From Leptospira brenneri (lineage in GTDB: Bacteria; Spirochaetota; Leptospiria; Leptospirales; Leptospiraceae), in assembly GCF_002812125.1 (NCBI RefSeq), contig NZ_NPDQ01000017.1, positions 1-7,109 on the forward strand: a stretch of 7,109 nucleotides of DNA, in the 5' to 3' direction. The first letter of the stretch is position 1, and the number at the start of each line of letters is the position of its first letter. This document shows positions 5,543 through 7,109 of this stretch, in pieces. The notes beneath the pieces were generated by a model that ran no database searches, was not told the DNA's origin, and saw nothing but the letters and a program-made list of their open reading frames with translations. The position numbers and the translations under genes were made by a program.

Positions 5543-7041
5543 CAATCTTAGAAATTATCCCGATATGAAAGAAAATATAGAAAACCGCATTTACAATTTC
5601 TTTATTAATTCAAAGGATTTCAACGGAATTCCGTTACGTCAGATAAGCGAGGAATTTGAAGTTGATTATGAAACTTTCATAGATATGGTAAAAGAACTTG
5701 TCAACGAAAGGAAAGTGTCTATTCAATCAAGCTCAAATCCTCACATCATAGGGATTCGACATTACCCGATAGATTCTCAAATAAAAATCCTCGATGATGC
5801 AAAAGTTATCAATATAGAATCTATGGAATATGAAGGTGTAAGCTTTTCTTATGAAAATACTGAATATCCGATTTGTCTTTATCCATCTCAAGAAAAATTA
5901 GAATCCAATAGAGATTGTATTGAATATGGGTATGCCTGTTATTCAAAAGCACTAGCTCTTGGAGATCCACAATTAAAACCTATTTTCTTTGATATAGACG
6001 TCTTAGATAGATACTTCAATGATCCAAGATTTGATTTCAATTTTGAAGATTATTCTGGTAATATTTCATGCATCCATGACGATTTATACAATCCTTTAGT
6101 AAGAAACGAGGATAACGTCCTCATCCAATCCTTTGGAATCGGTTTTGATAATCAAAAAAATCGAGTTGCCGTTGTTTATTTACGTTACCTCCACAATCTA
6201 ACAGCGGAACATCAAATTTATTGGAAGAATAAAGAAAAAAAACAAAAATGCACAATTTTAACAGAATATTTCCATAACACTATCGAAGGGAATTGGACAT
6301 TTTCGCAATCAATATTTTCAGCTTTTTTGCTAGAACTAAAATGTTTAAATGAATTATCATATCTTATTTACAACACTCATTTATTTCATGAAACATTTGA
6401 GGGAGAAAAAAGACCAAAAGAGTTCACCTTCTTTTTTATCCCTACAATAAAAAATTATAATGATTTTATTCTCCTACTTGATAAATTAATTTCAGAAAAT
6501 TTAAATAAGACCTTTTTCGAAGGTAAATTAGACCTATTTATATTACGAGAGGAAAACGGAATTCATATTAAAGAGAAGAAGGGAACATTAGCACTATTAG
6601 AGGAGTGGCTCACATCTATCTTCAAAATTAAAGGAGAAGGATCCATTTCCGATATTATTAAACCATTTAAAAACATCAGAAAAGAGAGGCAAAAGCCTGC
6701 CCACAAGGTGACTAAAAATGCTTACGATTTAAACCTCATAGAAAAGCAAAAAGAAATAATAGGAGAAGCTTATGAATCGATGCGACAGCTTAGACATATA
6801 TTTCATTTACACCCAAAAGGAAAAAAATATAAACTCCCAGATTATATAGATAATATAAAAATAATAAGTTTATAAACTAAGACTGCGGTTAACAGCGACT
6901 TAACGCTTCGCTTCGGGACTAGCCCTCGCTCGGTCTCCGACACATTCCCCTCTGGCACTCCTCTTGCCTCAGCAAGCGTCGTTCCAGTCCCTAACGTCCC
7001 TTCGGGACTCAGGGTCGGGGAACGTCGTTAAGTCTAGTTCG
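5536..7041 (+). mobile_element. integron gene cassette F, with divergent R box
   Basis: A complete single-gene cassette. Its first bases (GTTAACCGC) differ from the GTTATRCG of all the others, and its own R'' (GCGGTTAAC, 6885-6893) carries the matching change. The end repeats 5535-5551 and 6877-6893 are complementary at 16 of 17 positions, the exception being position 11 (A5545 against C6883). Confidence 0.87.
5565..6875 (+). CDS. hypothetical protein with winged-helix-like N-terminus and C-terminal HEPN-like Rx4H motif
   Basis: A 436-residue soluble protein. Residues 1-66 look like a winged helix: helix ENRIYNFFINS, then IPLRQISEEFEVDYETFIDM (22-41) as the helix-turn-helix, then a basic VNERKVSIQ strand. 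The middle is mixed alpha/beta. It contains VAVVYLRYLHNLTAEHQIYW (201-220), which resembles a YL..L...EQ..W motif I associate with uncharacterised bacterial proteins. The C-terminal 100 residues are helical. They include RKERQKPAH (372-380), where R375 and H380 fit the Rx4H of HEPN ribonucleases, followed by long helices (about 388-412) as in HEPN bundles. The ribonuclease role is inferred from this motif and the helical context. There is no Shine-Dalgarno sequence before the ATG at 5565; the frame is open and uninterrupted. The gene is alone in its cassette, and its stop is one base from the cassette-end repeat. Confidence 0.87.
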   Translation: MKENIENRIYNFFINSKDFNGIPLRQISEEFEVDYETFIDMVKELVNERKVSIQSSSNPHIIGIRHYPIDSQIKILDDAKVINIESMEYEGVSFSYENTEYPICLYPSQEKLESNRDCIEYGYACYSKALALGDPQLKPIFFDIDVLDRYFNDPRFDFNFEDYSGNISCIHDDLYNPLVRNEDNVLIQSFGIGFDNQKNRVAVVYLRYLHNLTAEHQIYWKNKEKKQKCTILTEYFHNTIEGNWTFSQSIFSAFLLELKCLNELSYLIYNTHLFHETFEGEKRPKEFTFFFIPTIKNYNDFILLLDKLISENLNKTFFEGKLDLFILREENGIHIKEKKGTLALLEEWLTSIFKIKGEGSISDIIKPFKNIRKERQKPAHKVTKNAYDLNLIEKQKEIIGEAYESMRQLRHIFHLHPKGKKYKLPDYIDNIKIISL

Positions 7042-7048
7042 TTATGCG
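6886..7048 (+). repeat. attC site closing cassette F
   Basis: A 163-bp site. R'' CGGTTAAC (6886-6893) and R' GTTATGCG (7041-7048) pair poorly here, because R' belongs to the next cassette. The L stem GACTTAACG (6897-6905) pairs exactly with CGTTAAGTC (7026-7034). TTCCCC pairs with GGGGAA further in, and CTTGC/GCAAG and GTCCCTTCGGGAC form hairpins. It belongs to the same subfamily as 4535-4700 (CTGGCACTCC and GTTCCAGTCCCTAACGTCCC blocks). Confidence 0.9.
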
Positions 7049-7109
7049 AAATAATTTAAAAAATGTTCCTAAATAATAAACTGAATTTTTTATTTTTTCT
7101 AATTCTACT
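7042..7109 (+). mobile_element. integron gene cassette G, 5' end only
   Basis: This is the first 68 bases of a seventh cassette, starting at the G/TT cut in the R' box at 7041-7048. The start GTTATGCGAAAT keeps the conserved A at position 11 and T at position 12. If the rule seen in the other cassettes holds, its own site should be preceded by a sequence ending ATTACTTCGCATAAC. Confidence 0.75.
7063..7109 (+). CDS. start of a gene, possible signal peptide or lipoprotein N-terminus (partial)
   Basis: An ATG 15 bases after the attC R' box opens a frame that stays open to the window edge (MFLNNKLNFLFFLIL). The position matches the start distance of the other cassette genes (18-43 bases after R'). 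A lysine-containing N-terminus followed by a hydrophobic run looks like a signal sequence or a first membrane helix. The visible part is too short to say more. There is no Shine-Dalgarno sequence, only an A/T-rich leader. Confidence 0.45.
   Translation, partial: MFLNNKLNFLFFLIL

Overview
This window is the interior of an integron gene-cassette array. Six complete cassettes lie head to tail, all on the + strand. The left edge holds the 3' half of an attC recombination site that closes an earlier cassette, and the right edge holds the first bases of a seventh cassette. Each cassette is an AT-rich gene (or, once, a gene pair) followed by a GC-rich site of about 130-166 bp. Each site starts with a CGYATAAC-like box just after the gene and ends with a GTTATRCG-like box just before the next gene. 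The sites fold into long imperfect hairpins, as attC sites do. No integron integrase, attI site or array promoter is in view, so the array must continue on both sides. The host is an AT-rich bacterium with a chromosomal integron. The repeats remind me of Leptospira-type spirochaete genomes, but that is a low-confidence impression from memory.

Layout: cassette A (72-1277) encodes a 336-aa protein with a putative two-helix membrane anchor. Cassette B (1278-2786) encodes two overlapping genes, a 298-aa soluble protein and a 153-aa membrane protein. Cassette C (2787-3568) encodes a 167-aa multi-pass membrane protein. Cassette D (3569-4693) encodes a STM4504/CBY_0614-type protein with an AbiJ-like N-terminus and a C-terminal HEPN-type RNx4H motif. 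Cassette E (4694-5535) encodes a 202-aa protein that looks like two copies of one alpha/beta domain. Cassette F (5536-7041) encodes a 436-aa protein with an N-terminal winged-helix-like region and a C-terminal Rx4H motif. Cassette G starts at 7042 and is cut by the window edge.

The strongest evidence is a rule that holds in all six complete cassettes. The first 14-18 bases of a cassette (counted with the G before the cut) are the reverse complement of the bases ending in the AAC of its own downstream site, with a single mismatch. This is what an integron predicts, because both ends come together in the excised circle, but the match runs well past the 7-8 bp R box into cassette-specific sequence. 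The single mismatch is always at position 11, always C on the left and A on the right. In the bottom strand, which integrases recombine, this becomes a G-T wobble.

The genes are not a pathway. They look like independently acquired accessory functions, several with features seen in phage-defence or toxin proteins (HEPN motifs, membrane effectors, a soluble plus membrane gene pair). Chromosomal integrons are known to store such genes. No stretch over 300 bases lacks a gene; the gaps between genes are filled by attC sites.
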